Positions 17,580 through 26,589 of a DNA stretch of 64,000 bases are shown in pieces. The stretch spans positions 1 through 64,000 of the forward strand of contig JBFFLX010000001.1 of the NCBI GenBank assembly GCA_041554435.1. Direction: 5' to 3'. Under the pieces are notes generated by a model that was not told where the DNA came from, ran no database searches, and was given only the letters and a program-made list of their open reading frames with translations. The position numbers and the translations under genes are program-made. Positions within the stretch are counted from its first letter, which is position 1. Each line of letters starts with the position of its first letter. Source of the DNA: BM524 sp041554435. Its GTDB lineage: Bacteria > Bacteroidota > Bacteroidia > Bacteroidales > F082.

Positions 17580-20500
17580 TGAATATAAATTTTAATTTAG
17601 ATAATAATATTTCTATATTGTCGATATCAAATTTTGTTAATGCCACTTTCAATTCTTCGCTGAACTGTATTAAGGACATCAATTTCTTTTGCTCAGAAAA
17701 CTGCTTGAGTTTATGGTTAAATACTTCGATATCTGATATTAATTTGCTGTTTGAAATTTTTAAATAGTCTTCCATAAAGAACTCTTTCATTTCAGACTTA
17801 ATTTGATTGTCAATTAGGTTTAATTCTAATTCATCCAACAAATTTGATGAATTTTCAAATTGCATTATTTCATTTTCAGTAATTTCTTTAGTTGTTTCTG
17901 CCCTTCTATTTTTATTTAATGTAACAACTTCAATATCATGCAAGTAGATAGTAAACACACTCCCTTGTCCAACTTTACTTTCTAATTCCAGTTTACCATC
18001 CATCATTTCGGCTAGTTGTTTTGTAATTGCTAAGCCTAATCCACTTCCTTTGTTACTATCCTGTGATAATATGCTTCCTTGTGTAAAGGCAGTAAATATT
18101 AGTTTTTGGTCTTTTTTTGATATTCCCGGCCCAGTATCAGAAATGACTATTTGTAGATCTATATGACCTTCTTTCTTGCTCTTTCTGAAGATGTTGAAAC
18201 TTACTTTAATCTCGCCTTCCTTCGTAAATTTGGAAGCATTTCCTACTAAGTTTAGCAACATCTGTCTAAGCCTTACTCCATCAATTTTTATATATTCCTT
18301 AAATTCATCATTTTGTTCAACTATGAACTTAACACCTTTGTTTCTTAATTGGATATAAAATATTTGCTTTATTTCATTTATTATGGTGTTTAATGAAACA
18401 GAATTGTAGTTGAGGTTTAGTTTTCCTGCTTGTATTTTAGATAGGTCCAGGATGTCGTTTATAAGAGTAAGCAAACTTTTGCTACTTGAATCTATTGCTG
18501 AAATATAACTTTGCTTTTTACTGTCTTCTTCAAGTTTTAATAATAATTCAGTAAAACCAATTATAGAGTTCATTGGAGTTCTTATTTCATGACTAATATT
18601 AGCCAGAAAAGTGCTTTTTGCTTCATAAGCCTCTTGAGCCTCTTTTATTGCATTTTCAACCTCTTTGTTCTTTTGGAGCAGGGCTTTATTACTTAATTTT
18701 AACTCAATTTGTGAATTTTTTAAAGCGAGTTCTGCCTTTCTTCGCTTTGTAACATCCTCCACTAAGCCCTCTATATATTTAATTTCTCCATTGTAGTTTC
18801 TTACCAGCCAGGCACTTTCCAAAACATACATTTCTTTGCCATTGGCTCCTATCCACTTTTCTTCTCTACCAGTAATAACTCCTTTTTCTTTAATTTCTTC
18901 AATAAATTTTGGTCGGTTGAAATAGTTATCTGCAATATTGATCTTGTATAATTCCTTTTCATTTTTATAACCAAGAGTTTTTATGAGATTTTTATTTGCA
19001 AACAGTATGTCTCCCTTTTCATTTGTTTGATATATCCCAATGGTAGCATTATCAACTATTCCTTTAAATTGCTCTCTACTTTCAGCCAAAGAAATGTTTA
19101 ACTGACTGAGTTTTTCTTTTTGTATGGTAATTTCTTTGTTTTTAAAGGCTAAAATACTATAGTTTTTGCGGCTAACTTTAATGCGGGCATTCACAAAAAA
19201 TATCAAAATAAAAGTGATTAGAATTATTAATGCAGAAAAAATAATAGTAAAGAATCTTGAATTTTTCTCCCTTTCAAGTTGTAATTTTTGAATTTCGTTT
19301 TTTTGTTTTAGTAGTTGATTTTCAGTTTCTTTTTTCTCCGATTCGTATTTTATATCAAGTTCTTCAAGAATCTTATTCGTATTCTCTTTAAAAGTGTTTT
19401 CTTCAAGGGTTGTATAGTCTTTTAGGTATTTATAAGCCAAATAGTAGTTTTTCTGTCGTGTATAAAAATCAGATATTGATTTTAGGGCTTCCAACTCCAC
19501 ATCTGTAAAATTTATTTTTCTACTCGACAAAAGAGCCTTTTTTAAATATATTTCTGATGAATCATCAATAGTTAGTTTGTTAAATATCTGACCCATAATC
19601 AAATAACTAATCGAAATTCGCTTCTCGTCGCCAACTTCATGTTTTATTTGAAGAGAATTTCGCTGATAAAATAATGCAGAGTCTAAGTTGCCAAATTTAT
19701 AATAAGCTTCTCCTATATTACTTAGGGCTATTGAATACAGTCTTTTGTTGTTTACCTTTTTATTTAATAATATTGCTTCACGATTTATTTCAATACATTT
19801 CTTAAAATCCTCCTTTTTAGTATATATATCTCCAATATGCATTAAAGCATTCATTTCATTTAAGTAATCATCATTTAGTTTATAATATTTGTAGGCCTGA
19901 TGGTAATAATCCATGGCCCTGTCGTATTTTTTCCAGTTTTGCATTACTACGCCTAAACTAATTGATATCCCTGCAAGCCCATTGTCGTCGCCTATATCTT
20001 CATAAATATCTCTGGCATTTTGCATCAAACCTATTGCTTTTTCATAATCGCCCCAGGTTGAAACAACCACAGCAAGCCCTTTCATCGATTTTGCTATGCC
20101 TTGCCTATTACCATTAGTATTGTAAATATCAAGTGCCTTTTGGAAATTTTCTTCTGCAGTTCTATATTGGCTTAAATTATAGTAATTCGAAGCAATATTG
20201 TAAATTACATCAGCAATATTCGAACTGTCACCTTTTGTTTTCTGGTTTTTAAGAATTAACTGAAGAGTGGTGTCGGCAGCTTTATAATCACATGCATGAC
20301 TTTGTTTTTGCCAGATAACAGATAATAATGAATCAACAGCTTCTTTGTTGTTAAGGTTTCTATAAAAAGATAAGCCCAATTGATCATAAAATATTGATCG
20401 GTTTATATTAGTTTTTGCATAAAATAATGACAGTTGTTTTGATGAGTTAATCTTTTCTTGTAAATTTAAACTATCACCATTATTAAACTCTCTAAGCAAA

Positions 20501-20622
20501 CTGTCGTACTCTATATTAGATGCACTTATGGTTGAAATAAGTACTAAAAGACAACTTCCCCATATTAACTTAAAAATGTAGTTTTTGGCCTTAAAATAGT
20601 ATTTGCTGTAAGTAGTGCCCAT
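17572..20622 (-). CDS. TPR-PAS sensor histidine kinase
   Basis: A 1016-residue membrane sensor. A signal/anchor (about 14-35) is followed by periplasmic tetratricopeptide repeats (about 100-420), a membrane helix (about 454-478) and a cytoplasmic coil. A PAS-PAC unit spans about 510-640 ('YQTNEKGDILFANKNL', 'EGLVEDVTKRRKAE'). HisKA has its histidine near 677 ('ANISHEIRTPMNS'), and the HATPase domain (about 740-895) has 'NLVGNASKFT', 'DTGPGIS' and 'GSGLGLAI'. About 120 further residues form a helical tail resembling an HPt domain ('FNHKLKQF', then 'FDIDNIEILLSKL'). No receiver domain is in the protein. Second gene of the kinase operon, eight bases after the first. Confidence 0.92.
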   Translation of the reverse strand: MGTTYSKYYFKAKNYIFKLIWGSCLLVLISTISASNIEYDSLLREFNNGDSLNLQEKINSSKQLSLFYAKTNINRSIFYDQLGLSFYRNLNNKEAVDSLLSVIWQKQSHACDYKAADTTLQLILKNQKTKGDSSNIADVIYNIASNYYNLSQYRTAEENFQKALDIYNTNGNRQGIAKSMKGLAVVVSTWGDYEKAIGLMQNARDIYEDIGDDNGLAGISISLGVVMQNWKKYDRAMDYYHQAYKYYKLNDDYLNEMNALMHIGDIYTKKEDFKKCIEINREAILLNKKVNNKRLYSIALSNIGEAYYKFGNLDSALFYQRNSLQIKHEVGDEKRISISYLIMGQIFNKLTIDDSSEIYLKKALLSSRKINFTDVELEALKSISDFYTRQKNYYLAYKYLKDYTTLEENTFKENTNKILEELDIKYESEKKETENQLLKQKNEIQKLQLEREKNSRFFTIIFSALIILITFILIFFVNARIKVSRKNYSILAFKNKEITIQKEKLSQLNISLAESREQFKGIVDNATIGIYQTNEKGDILFANKNLIKTLGYKNEKELYKINIADNYFNRPKFIEEIKEKGVITGREEKWIGANGKEMYVLESAWLVRNYNGEIKYIEGLVEDVTKRRKAELALKNSQIELKLSNKALLQKNKEVENAIKEAQEAYEAKSTFLANISHEIRTPMNSIIGFTELLLKLEEDSKKQSYISAIDSSSKSLLTLINDILDLSKIQAGKLNLNYNSVSLNTIINEIKQIFYIQLRNKGVKFIVEQNDEFKEYIKIDGVRLRQMLLNLVGNASKFTKEGEIKVSFNIFRKSKKEGHIDLQIVISDTGPGISKKDQKLIFTAFTQGSILSQDSNKGSGLGLAITKQLAEMMDGKLELESKVGQGSVFTIYLHDIEVVTLNKNRRAETTKEITENEIMQFENSSNLLDELELNLIDNQIKSEMKEFFMEDYLKISNSKLISDIEVFNHKLKQFSEQKKLMSLIQFSEELKVALTKFDIDNIEILLSKLKFIFND

Positions 20623-20630
20623 TGATAAGT

Positions 20631-23111
20631 TTAAATAATTAGTGTTTTATTTAATTCATCATCAAACGATTTAATGTAGTTTTCAATTCCTACTATATCA
20701 AAATGGTTTATTAAATCTGATAGTTCTTTTGAATAATTTATTAGTTGTTCATTGTTAAATTCATTTGCAATTTTTATAAGCAGTTTATTAAAAGAATTAA
20801 AATGGTCAAACATATTCGACTCCTTGGCCATTTTAAATTCATTCTTCTGAAGGTCATATAACTTGTTTAATAAATCTCTGTCAAAAGTTTGAAAGTTCAA
20901 TTTAAGTTCCGAATTTATTTTCGAATTATTATCGTAAGAGGATTCTCCATTTCCAATAATTTTGATGTGCTCGTTAGATTCAATTTTATCGGAATGTAGA
21001 ATTTCAATATCATTGAATTCTAATATGAAAGTACTTCCTTGTCCTATCTTACTTTCCAGTTTAATATTGCCATTCAGAACTTCAACTAATTTTTTTACAA
21101 TAGCCAATCCTAATCCCGTACCTTCAGTGTTGCTGGAGGATTCAATCTGATAAAATGATCTGAAGATATTTTTCTGTTCTTTTTCAGAAATTCCAATTCC
21201 ATTATCTATTACTTTTATTATTAAATCAGTTGATTCCTTATTCTTGTTTTTTGCGGCAATATCCACTTCAATTAATCCATTATCAGTAAACTTTATGGCG
21301 TTACTTATAATGTTAAGTAATATTTGTCTAAGTCGTAAATCATTGAAATTTATAGTGTTAGGAGTATTTTTATTAATGTTGAATTTTAATTTGTTGTTTT
21401 TCTCTTTGGCTCTGTTTTCAAAAATTAAATTTAGTTCATCACATAGGCTTTTAATTTCCAAAGCTTTGTATTTAACAAGAATTTTCCCGGCTTCTATTTT
21501 CGATAGGTCTAAAATATCATTAATAAGAACCAACAATATTTTTGATGAGACTTTAATATAATTTAAATAATGCTTTTGAACTTCACTTTTTAGTGTTTTT
21601 TCCAGTAATTCGGTAAAACCAATTACACCGTTTAAAGGTGTTCTTATTTCATGGCTCATATTAGCCAGAAATTCACTTTTGATATTATTACTTTTTTCTG
21701 CCTCTTGCTTTGCCAAATATAAATCGTCGGCTAACTTTTTTAAGTTAAATCTGGCTCTTTCTATTTCTTCATTTTTCCTTTTCAGAATCCTATTCAACTT
21801 ATTTTTTGATTCCAGATATATAGCCAGAAATGATATTGCTCCCATTGCAATTAAAAAAGCCGCAAAAATCAACCATGAATATACTCTTTGTCTTTTTAAT
21901 TCTAACTGATTGATTTTGGACTTTTGTTCCAACAATGAAATTAAATTTTCTTTTCTTTCACTTTCAAAACTAATTTTCAATCTCGCGATTTCCTTTTGCA
22001 GTGAGGAATTCATAATAGAGTCTCTATACATATTAAAAGTATCAGAATGCAATAGGGCAAGTTGATAATTTTTCTTTTGATAGTATGTATTTCGCAAACC
22101 TTTATGTGCATCTTTAATAGTTTCTTTTGCTCCTATTTTTTTTGCAATTACAAGACTTTTTTGGATAAAGTTATTTGCCAAATTTGTTTTGCCAAGTTTA
22201 TAATTTATTAATCCTAAATGCAAATAATCCTGCGCCTGGAAAATTTTATCTCCATGATTTAGGTTAATGTTTAAGGCTATTTGATAATATTTTAAAGCTT
22301 GCTCGTATTCTCCTTCTTCTTCATAAACAGCCCCTAAATCCGAATAACAAATTCCTTGTCCTTTCAGGGATTTAATTTTTTTGTTTAAATCCAGCGAAAG
22401 CCGATAGTATTCTTTCGCTTTTTTAAAATCTTTTTTCTGGAAATAAATATTCCCCAGATTATTCAGATTTATTGCTCTTCCAAGATCATCGCCACGCTCT
22501 TCTTCAATAGAATAACTCTGTTGGAAATATTTGAGGGCTTCATCCGGATTGCCAATAATAAGTTGGATATTTCCGAGGCTATTTATCGCTACAGCCTGAC
22601 TCTTTTTGTTGTTTGTTAATTCGGCCAGAGTAAGTGCTTTTTGATGGTATTCAATGGCTTTCGTATAATCATCAATTCTACGATACACAACTCCCAGATT
22701 ATTGTTGAAAATAGATCCTAGTTCTTTGTTACCTGTTTTTTCAGATATTTCCAATGCAAACTGATGGAACATAATTGCCGTGGAGTATTCGCCATTATTT
22801 CTTTTTATAACCCCTAAATTGTCGGCGAGTTGAGATAAAAAATCAAGCATGCCTGTTTTTTCCGCCAATTCTCGTGCCCTATTAAGGTATTTCTGTTTCC
22901 TGAGTGTGGAATTAATATCACCGGAATCAATAGAAACAATGTTAATATAATCCAGAATTAATATGCTGTCTTTTGTCCTGGGATTATTTTCTTCTGTTAA
23001 TATGCTGTCTGAAGTCGGGTATTCGTTATAAGTTCTCTGGCTTAACACATTAGAAAATGTGAATAAGTTTCCCCAAAAAATCAATAATACTACAAGTCTT
23101 ATAATTAGCAT
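20631..23111 (-). CDS. TPR sensor histidine kinase
   Basis: A 826-residue paralogue of the next kinase, lacking its PAS unit. Started at ATG 23111 rather than TTG 23129 because it begins the hydrophobic signal directly. Tetratricopeptide repeats fill about 70-360 (repeats such as 'NNLGVVYRRIDDYTKAIEYHQKAL', about eight copies), with a membrane helix at about 409-432. HisKA has its histidine near 486 ('NMSHEIRTPLNGV'). HATPase follows to about 700 ('NIISNAIKFTD', 'DNGIGIS', 'GTGLGLAI'). The 125-residue C-terminal tail is helical and matches the partner's HPt-like tail, but the histidine position reads 'FNKLLIK', with no His. First gene of the operon. Confidence 0.92.
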   Translation of the reverse strand: MLIIRLVVLLIFWGNLFTFSNVLSQRTYNEYPTSDSILTEENNPRTKDSILILDYINIVSIDSGDINSTLRKQKYLNRARELAEKTGMLDFLSQLADNLGVIKRNNGEYSTAIMFHQFALEISEKTGNKELGSIFNNNLGVVYRRIDDYTKAIEYHQKALTLAELTNNKKSQAVAINSLGNIQLIIGNPDEALKYFQQSYSIEEERGDDLGRAINLNNLGNIYFQKKDFKKAKEYYRLSLDLNKKIKSLKGQGICYSDLGAVYEEEGEYEQALKYYQIALNINLNHGDKIFQAQDYLHLGLINYKLGKTNLANNFIQKSLVIAKKIGAKETIKDAHKGLRNTYYQKKNYQLALLHSDTFNMYRDSIMNSSLQKEIARLKISFESERKENLISLLEQKSKINQLELKRQRVYSWLIFAAFLIAMGAISFLAIYLESKNKLNRILKRKNEEIERARFNLKKLADDLYLAKQEAEKSNNIKSEFLANMSHEIRTPLNGVIGFTELLEKTLKSEVQKHYLNYIKVSSKILLVLINDILDLSKIEAGKILVKYKALEIKSLCDELNLIFENRAKEKNNKLKFNINKNTPNTINFNDLRLRQILLNIISNAIKFTDNGLIEVDIAAKNKNKESTDLIIKVIDNGIGISEKEQKNIFRSFYQIESSSNTEGTGLGLAIVKKLVEVLNGNIKLESKIGQGSTFILEFNDIEILHSDKIESNEHIKIIGNGESSYDNNSKINSELKLNFQTFDRDLLNKLYDLQKNEFKMAKESNMFDHFNSFNKLLIKIANEFNNEQLINYSKELSDLINHFDIVGIENYIKSFDDELNKTLII

Positions 23112-23130
23112 ATTAGTGGATAAAATCAAG

Positions 23131-23144
23131 CCCGCTTTGTCGGG
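23131..23144. repeat. small CCCG/CGGG hairpin between mtaB and the kinase operon
   Basis: CCCG and CGGG enclose a six-base loop, just upstream of the kinase operon start and 50 bases past the mtaB stop. There is no T-run, so it is not a clear terminator; it could slow transcription from mtaB. Confidence 0.25.
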
Positions 23145-23195
23145 AAATTTAAATGCTAATTTAAGAAAAATTAAATAATATAATAATTTATTTTT

Positions 23196-24479
23196 CTATG
23201 CTAATATAGCAATTAATACCGGCTCGTCTCCACTATTGTCAATTTCAGTTATTATTGTTTTATAAAATGTGTTTTTAATAAATTCTTCGCCTTTAATTCT
23301 GATGGGGATGTAATTTTCGCCATGTCCATGAGCAAAACCTTTATCAGTTTTTTCCACCAAAACGGTTTGTTGTTTCCCTATGAAACTTTTGCGGTATTCG
23401 AGTCGGTGTTGCTCTGAGGCATTTCTAATTATTTCACTTCTTGCTGTTTTTATCCTGTCGGGAATATGATCAGGAAATCTTTCTGCTCTGGTTCCTTTTC
23501 TTAATGAATATTTAAAAGTGTGAATATGACCAAACTTCACTTTTTTTATGAAATTTAAAGTTTCGTTAAATTCCTCCTCAGTTTCACCGGGAAAGCCCAC
23601 AATTATATCTGTGGTTACATTAAATTCAGGGTACTTTCTTCTTACTCTTTCTATTAAAGTGCCAAACTCATCGGCTGTATACATTCGTCTCATGCGTTTT
23701 AGAATGTTTTCAGAACCGCTTTGAAGACAAATATGCATATGAGGAGTTAGTTTTGGGTTTTCAAACAAACGGAAAAAACTTTCGGAATAACCATCGGGTT
23801 CAATTGATGAAATTCTTACTCTGAAGTCACCCGGAATGTCTAATATTTTTTCCACTAAGGCTTCAAAATCCACGCCTTCGTATTCATATCTTCCCAGATT
23901 TACACCTGTTAAAACAACTTCTTTAAAGCCATAATCAATAACCTTTTTTATATTGCTAATTACCTCACTTACAGGCCTGCTTGTTGCTCGCCCCCTTACT
24001 TTTGGAATAATACAATATGTGCAAAACTGATTGCAGCCATCCTGTATTTTTATAAAACTTCGTGTGTGAAATGTATCTTTTGCGGCTTCATAACCAAATA
24101 AATCTTTATCGTAGTTGTCGGGAGCAACAATTTCGCCTTTGGCATGCGCATCAATTATTGAAAATACTGATGTTTTATGATCATTATCAATCACATAATC
24201 AACACCTTCTTTTTGTTGTAATTTTTCCTTATAATTTGTTGCCATGCATCCGGTTACAACTGTAATGGCATCTTTATTTTTTTTGTTGGACCGGCTTATC
24301 TCCTGACGGGATTTGTGGTCGCTTTGGTTGGTAACAGTACAAGTATTAATGATATAAACATCAGCTTCATCATTAAAGTCAACTATATCGTAACCATTGG
24401 AAGAAAATTGAGAAACTATCGAATCGGTCTCAAAAATGTTAAGGCGACAACCAAGCGTTTTAAATGCAACTTTTTTCAT
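23196..24479 (-). CDS. mtaB: tRNA t6A37 methylthiotransferase MtaB
   Basis: Radical-SAM enzyme that adds a methylthio group to t6A37 of tRNAs decoding ANN codons. The 427-residue sequence starts 'MKKVAFKTLGCRLN', the MtaB signature. It has the three N-terminal cluster cysteines (GCRLN, 'NTCTVTNQSDHKSRQ', 'TGCMATN'), then the radical-SAM CxxxCxxC in 'DGCNQFCTYCIIPKVRGR', and a C-terminal TRAM-like region ('KQQTVLVEKTDKGF'). It follows the miaB-type gene after 11 bases in one operon, so two A37 thiomethylases are made together. Confidence 0.95.
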   Translation of the reverse strand: MKKVAFKTLGCRLNIFETDSIVSQFSSNGYDIVDFNDEADVYIINTCTVTNQSDHKSRQEISRSNKKNKDAITVVTGCMATNYKEKLQQKEGVDYVIDNDHKTSVFSIIDAHAKGEIVAPDNYDKDLFGYEAAKDTFHTRSFIKIQDGCNQFCTYCIIPKVRGRATSRPVSEVISNIKKVIDYGFKEVVLTGVNLGRYEYEGVDFEALVEKILDIPGDFRVRISSIEPDGYSESFFRLFENPKLTPHMHICLQSGSENILKRMRRMYTADEFGTLIERVRRKYPEFNVTTDIIVGFPGETEEEFNETLNFIKKVKFGHIHTFKYSLRKGTRAERFPDHIPDRIKTARSEIIRNASEQHRLEYRKSFIGKQQTVLVEKTDKGFAHGHGENYIPIRIKGEEFIKNTFYKTIITEIDNSGDEPVLIAILA

Positions 24480-24490
24480 ATGCCTTGTTA

Positions 24491-25912
24491 TTAGTTAAGC
24501 AAGATTCCTTCTGTGGAAAAAGGTACTGCCGATTCAACTTTTACTTTAACATATTGTCCAATTAAACCATCATCATCCGATTTAAATCGAATAATTATTT
24601 TACCTTCGGTAAGAGCCGATAAATATTCCTGATTTCTGTCGCGTCCCCTAACTAAAACCTTATATGTATTTCCAATCATTTTTTTATTGTAATCGTAGGA
24701 AGTTTTTACTAATTCCTCTGTTAATTCATGGAATCTTTCTTTTTTTATTTCTTTACTCACAGTGTCTTCCCATTTTGAACTTACTGCACCGGGTCGAGGT
24801 GAATACTGGGCAATATAGGCCATATTATATTTAAACTCACTCATTATACTTTTAGTGTTTTCAAATTGTTCATCAGTTTCGCCCGTGAAGCCAACAATTA
24901 TGTCAGTAAAAATTGTTGCAGTTGGTAACATTCTTCTGATACTGTGAATAATTTGTCGGTATTTTTCCATCGAATGCTTACGGTTCATATTCTCTAGAAC
25001 CTGATCATCGCCTGATTGAACAGGGATGTGGATTTGCTTTGCAAGACATTTATACTTTGCTATTACTTCCAAAACATCATCATTCATATCCCGGGGGTGA
25101 GGGGAGGTGAAATATACCCAAAAATCTTTGCTGCTTTCTTCTCCGTATTTACCTATCTCCTCTAATAACTGAGCAAAATTTATTTCTTCGCCCTTCTTGT
25201 CGAGACCATAGGAATTAACATTCTGACCTAAAAGTGTAATCGATTTATAATCATTATCAACAAGTCGTTTTAGTTCTTTAATTATTTCCGATGAGGGACG
25301 CGATACTTCTCTTCCTCTGGTATAGGGTACTGCACAATAAGTACAAAATTTATCACATCCGTTTTGTATGGGAATAAAGGCTTCAAAGCCGGAACTATAT
25401 TTGGGTGTAATACTCCAAAAATCTTCTATATTTTCGTTTTTAATTACTTTAGAAGGTTTGGGATTATTAATTTGAACATCATTCAATTTGAATTCAGCAG
25501 GATTAACCGATTTGTTATTCTTCTCCAGATCCTGAAATCCTGCATCCAACGATTGTGTGCTTGCAGGGCTTACAATACCATACTGACTAATCATTTGTGG
25601 TAGTTCAGGCAAGTCGCTCATTTTGAAAACTAAATCAAATGTTTTTAAAAAGTTTTCCTTGTCGGCAGGTAAAACACAACCGGATACAAATGTTAAGAGG
25701 TTCTTTTTCTTTTTCCATTTGTTCCATTTGCTAATTCTGGAATATACTTTATTAATACCCTTCTGTCGAACTGAACATGCAATTATTCCCAGCAAACTGG
25801 CCTCTTCTTCTACATCAGTCTCTTCAAAACCCATCTTATCAAGGATTTTTTGAACTCGTTCGCCATCAGAAATGTTCATCTGGCAACCTAACTGAATTAT
25901 ATGATATTTCAT
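24491..25912 (-). CDS. miaB: MiaB-type tRNA methylthiotransferase, divergent form
   Basis: A 473-residue radical-SAM methylthiotransferase, most likely converting i6A37 to ms2i6A37. N-terminal cluster ligands are C10 (QLGCQMN), C46 ('IIACSVRQKGINKVY') and C79 ('VSGCVLP'). The SAM-cluster cysteines are C186, C190 and C193 in 'NGCDKFCTYCAVPYTRG'. 'LLGQNVNSYG' and 'NRKHSMEKYRQ' agree with MiaB. It departs from ordinary MiaB in reading ACSVRQ rather than NTCSVRE, and in a low-complexity insert at about 112-165 between the two halves. Its stop and mtaB's start are 11 bases apart. Function by family; the unusual type is discussed under findings. Confidence 0.88.
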   Translation of the reverse strand: MKYHIIQLGCQMNISDGERVQKILDKMGFEETDVEEEASLLGIIACSVRQKGINKVYSRISKWNKWKKKKNLLTFVSGCVLPADKENFLKTFDLVFKMSDLPELPQMISQYGIVSPASTQSLDAGFQDLEKNNKSVNPAEFKLNDVQINNPKPSKVIKNENIEDFWSITPKYSSGFEAFIPIQNGCDKFCTYCAVPYTRGREVSRPSSEIIKELKRLVDNDYKSITLLGQNVNSYGLDKKGEEINFAQLLEEIGKYGEESSKDFWVYFTSPHPRDMNDDVLEVIAKYKCLAKQIHIPVQSGDDQVLENMNRKHSMEKYRQIIHSIRRMLPTATIFTDIIVGFTGETDEQFENTKSIMSEFKYNMAYIAQYSPRPGAVSSKWEDTVSKEIKKERFHELTEELVKTSYDYNKKMIGNTYKVLVRGRDRNQEYLSALTEGKIIIRFKSDDDGLIGQYVKVKVESAVPFSTEGILLN

Positions 25913-25981
25913 TCTTACCTACTTTTTTATAATGTAAACGCCTGATTAAAAGATATTTGACTATTTACATATCCGGGTGGG

Positions 25982-25989
25982 CAAAAGTA
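25982..25989 (-). promoter_or_regulatory. -7 box (TACTTTTG) of the miaB-mtaB operon
   Basis: Exact TAnnTTTG on the minus strand. A TTTG at 26016-26013 is 23 bases upstream, slightly longer than the usual spacing. Leader about 65 bases. Confidence 0.45.
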
Positions 25990-26077
25990 CATATTTTTAT
26001 TTATAACCATTACAAATAATCTAATCAAAATGTTAAAAAAAGTGTTATTTTTATAATTATTTTTCAATGAGAAAATT

Positions 26078-26575
26078 ATGGCAGAAAAAGGTAATGAAAC
26101 AGAAAATCTTTCGAGGATTAAAGAAATTCTTTTTGGAGAGGATTTGACCAGTATAGATGAGAGATTAGAAAATTTTAAAAAAGAAAATGCAGTTGCTTTT
26201 CAGGATATTAAGGATTATTTCAATAAGCAAGCGGAAGGGCTTGAGAAACTAATAAATGAGAATCAAAAACATTTTGAAACCAATGTATTAAAAACCGAAA
26301 AACTTCAGGATAATTTTAAAGAAAAAGTTGAGCAGGATATTGCCAATATGCATCTTGAAATTAATAAGGAAAAGACTGAGGTTCAAAAGATGATCCAAAA
26401 TCTTGAGATCCAAAACGAAGAAAAATTTGAAGGCCTGATAAAAAATATAAATAATTCTGTAACTGAATTAAAAGATCTCCTAAATAGTAAGTTTGATGAA
26501 CTAAATGATAAAAAAACTGACTCTGCGGTAATAGCCGAATTATTCCAAACCATGGCTGATAAACTTAAAGCTTAA
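26078..26575 (+). CDS. coiled-coil protein, first gene of the GTPase/OmpA/kinase operon
   Basis: A 165-residue acidic, soluble protein with no signal peptide or membrane helix. Nearly all of it is predicted heptad-rich coiled coil (lysine, glutamate, asparagine and leucine spaced at a/d positions, about 25-160). The opening 'RIKEILFGEDLTSIDERLEN' resembles, from memory, the short LLG/LFG-E-L motif at the start of OmpA-linked proteins found beside Rab-like GTPases in other phyla. No enzyme motif is present. It probably serves as a scaffold or adaptor for the membrane protein encoded 14 bases downstream. A one-mismatch -7 box TATTTTTA is at 26046-26053. Confidence 0.7.
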   Translation: MAEKGNETENLSRIKEILFGEDLTSIDERLENFKKENAVAFQDIKDYFNKQAEGLEKLINENQKHFETNVLKTEKLQDNFKEKVEQDIANMHLEINKEKTEVQKMIQNLEIQNEEKFEGLIKNINNSVTELKDLLNSKFDELNDKKTDSAVIAELFQTMADKLKA

Positions 26576-26589
26576 CCAAAATAATTATA

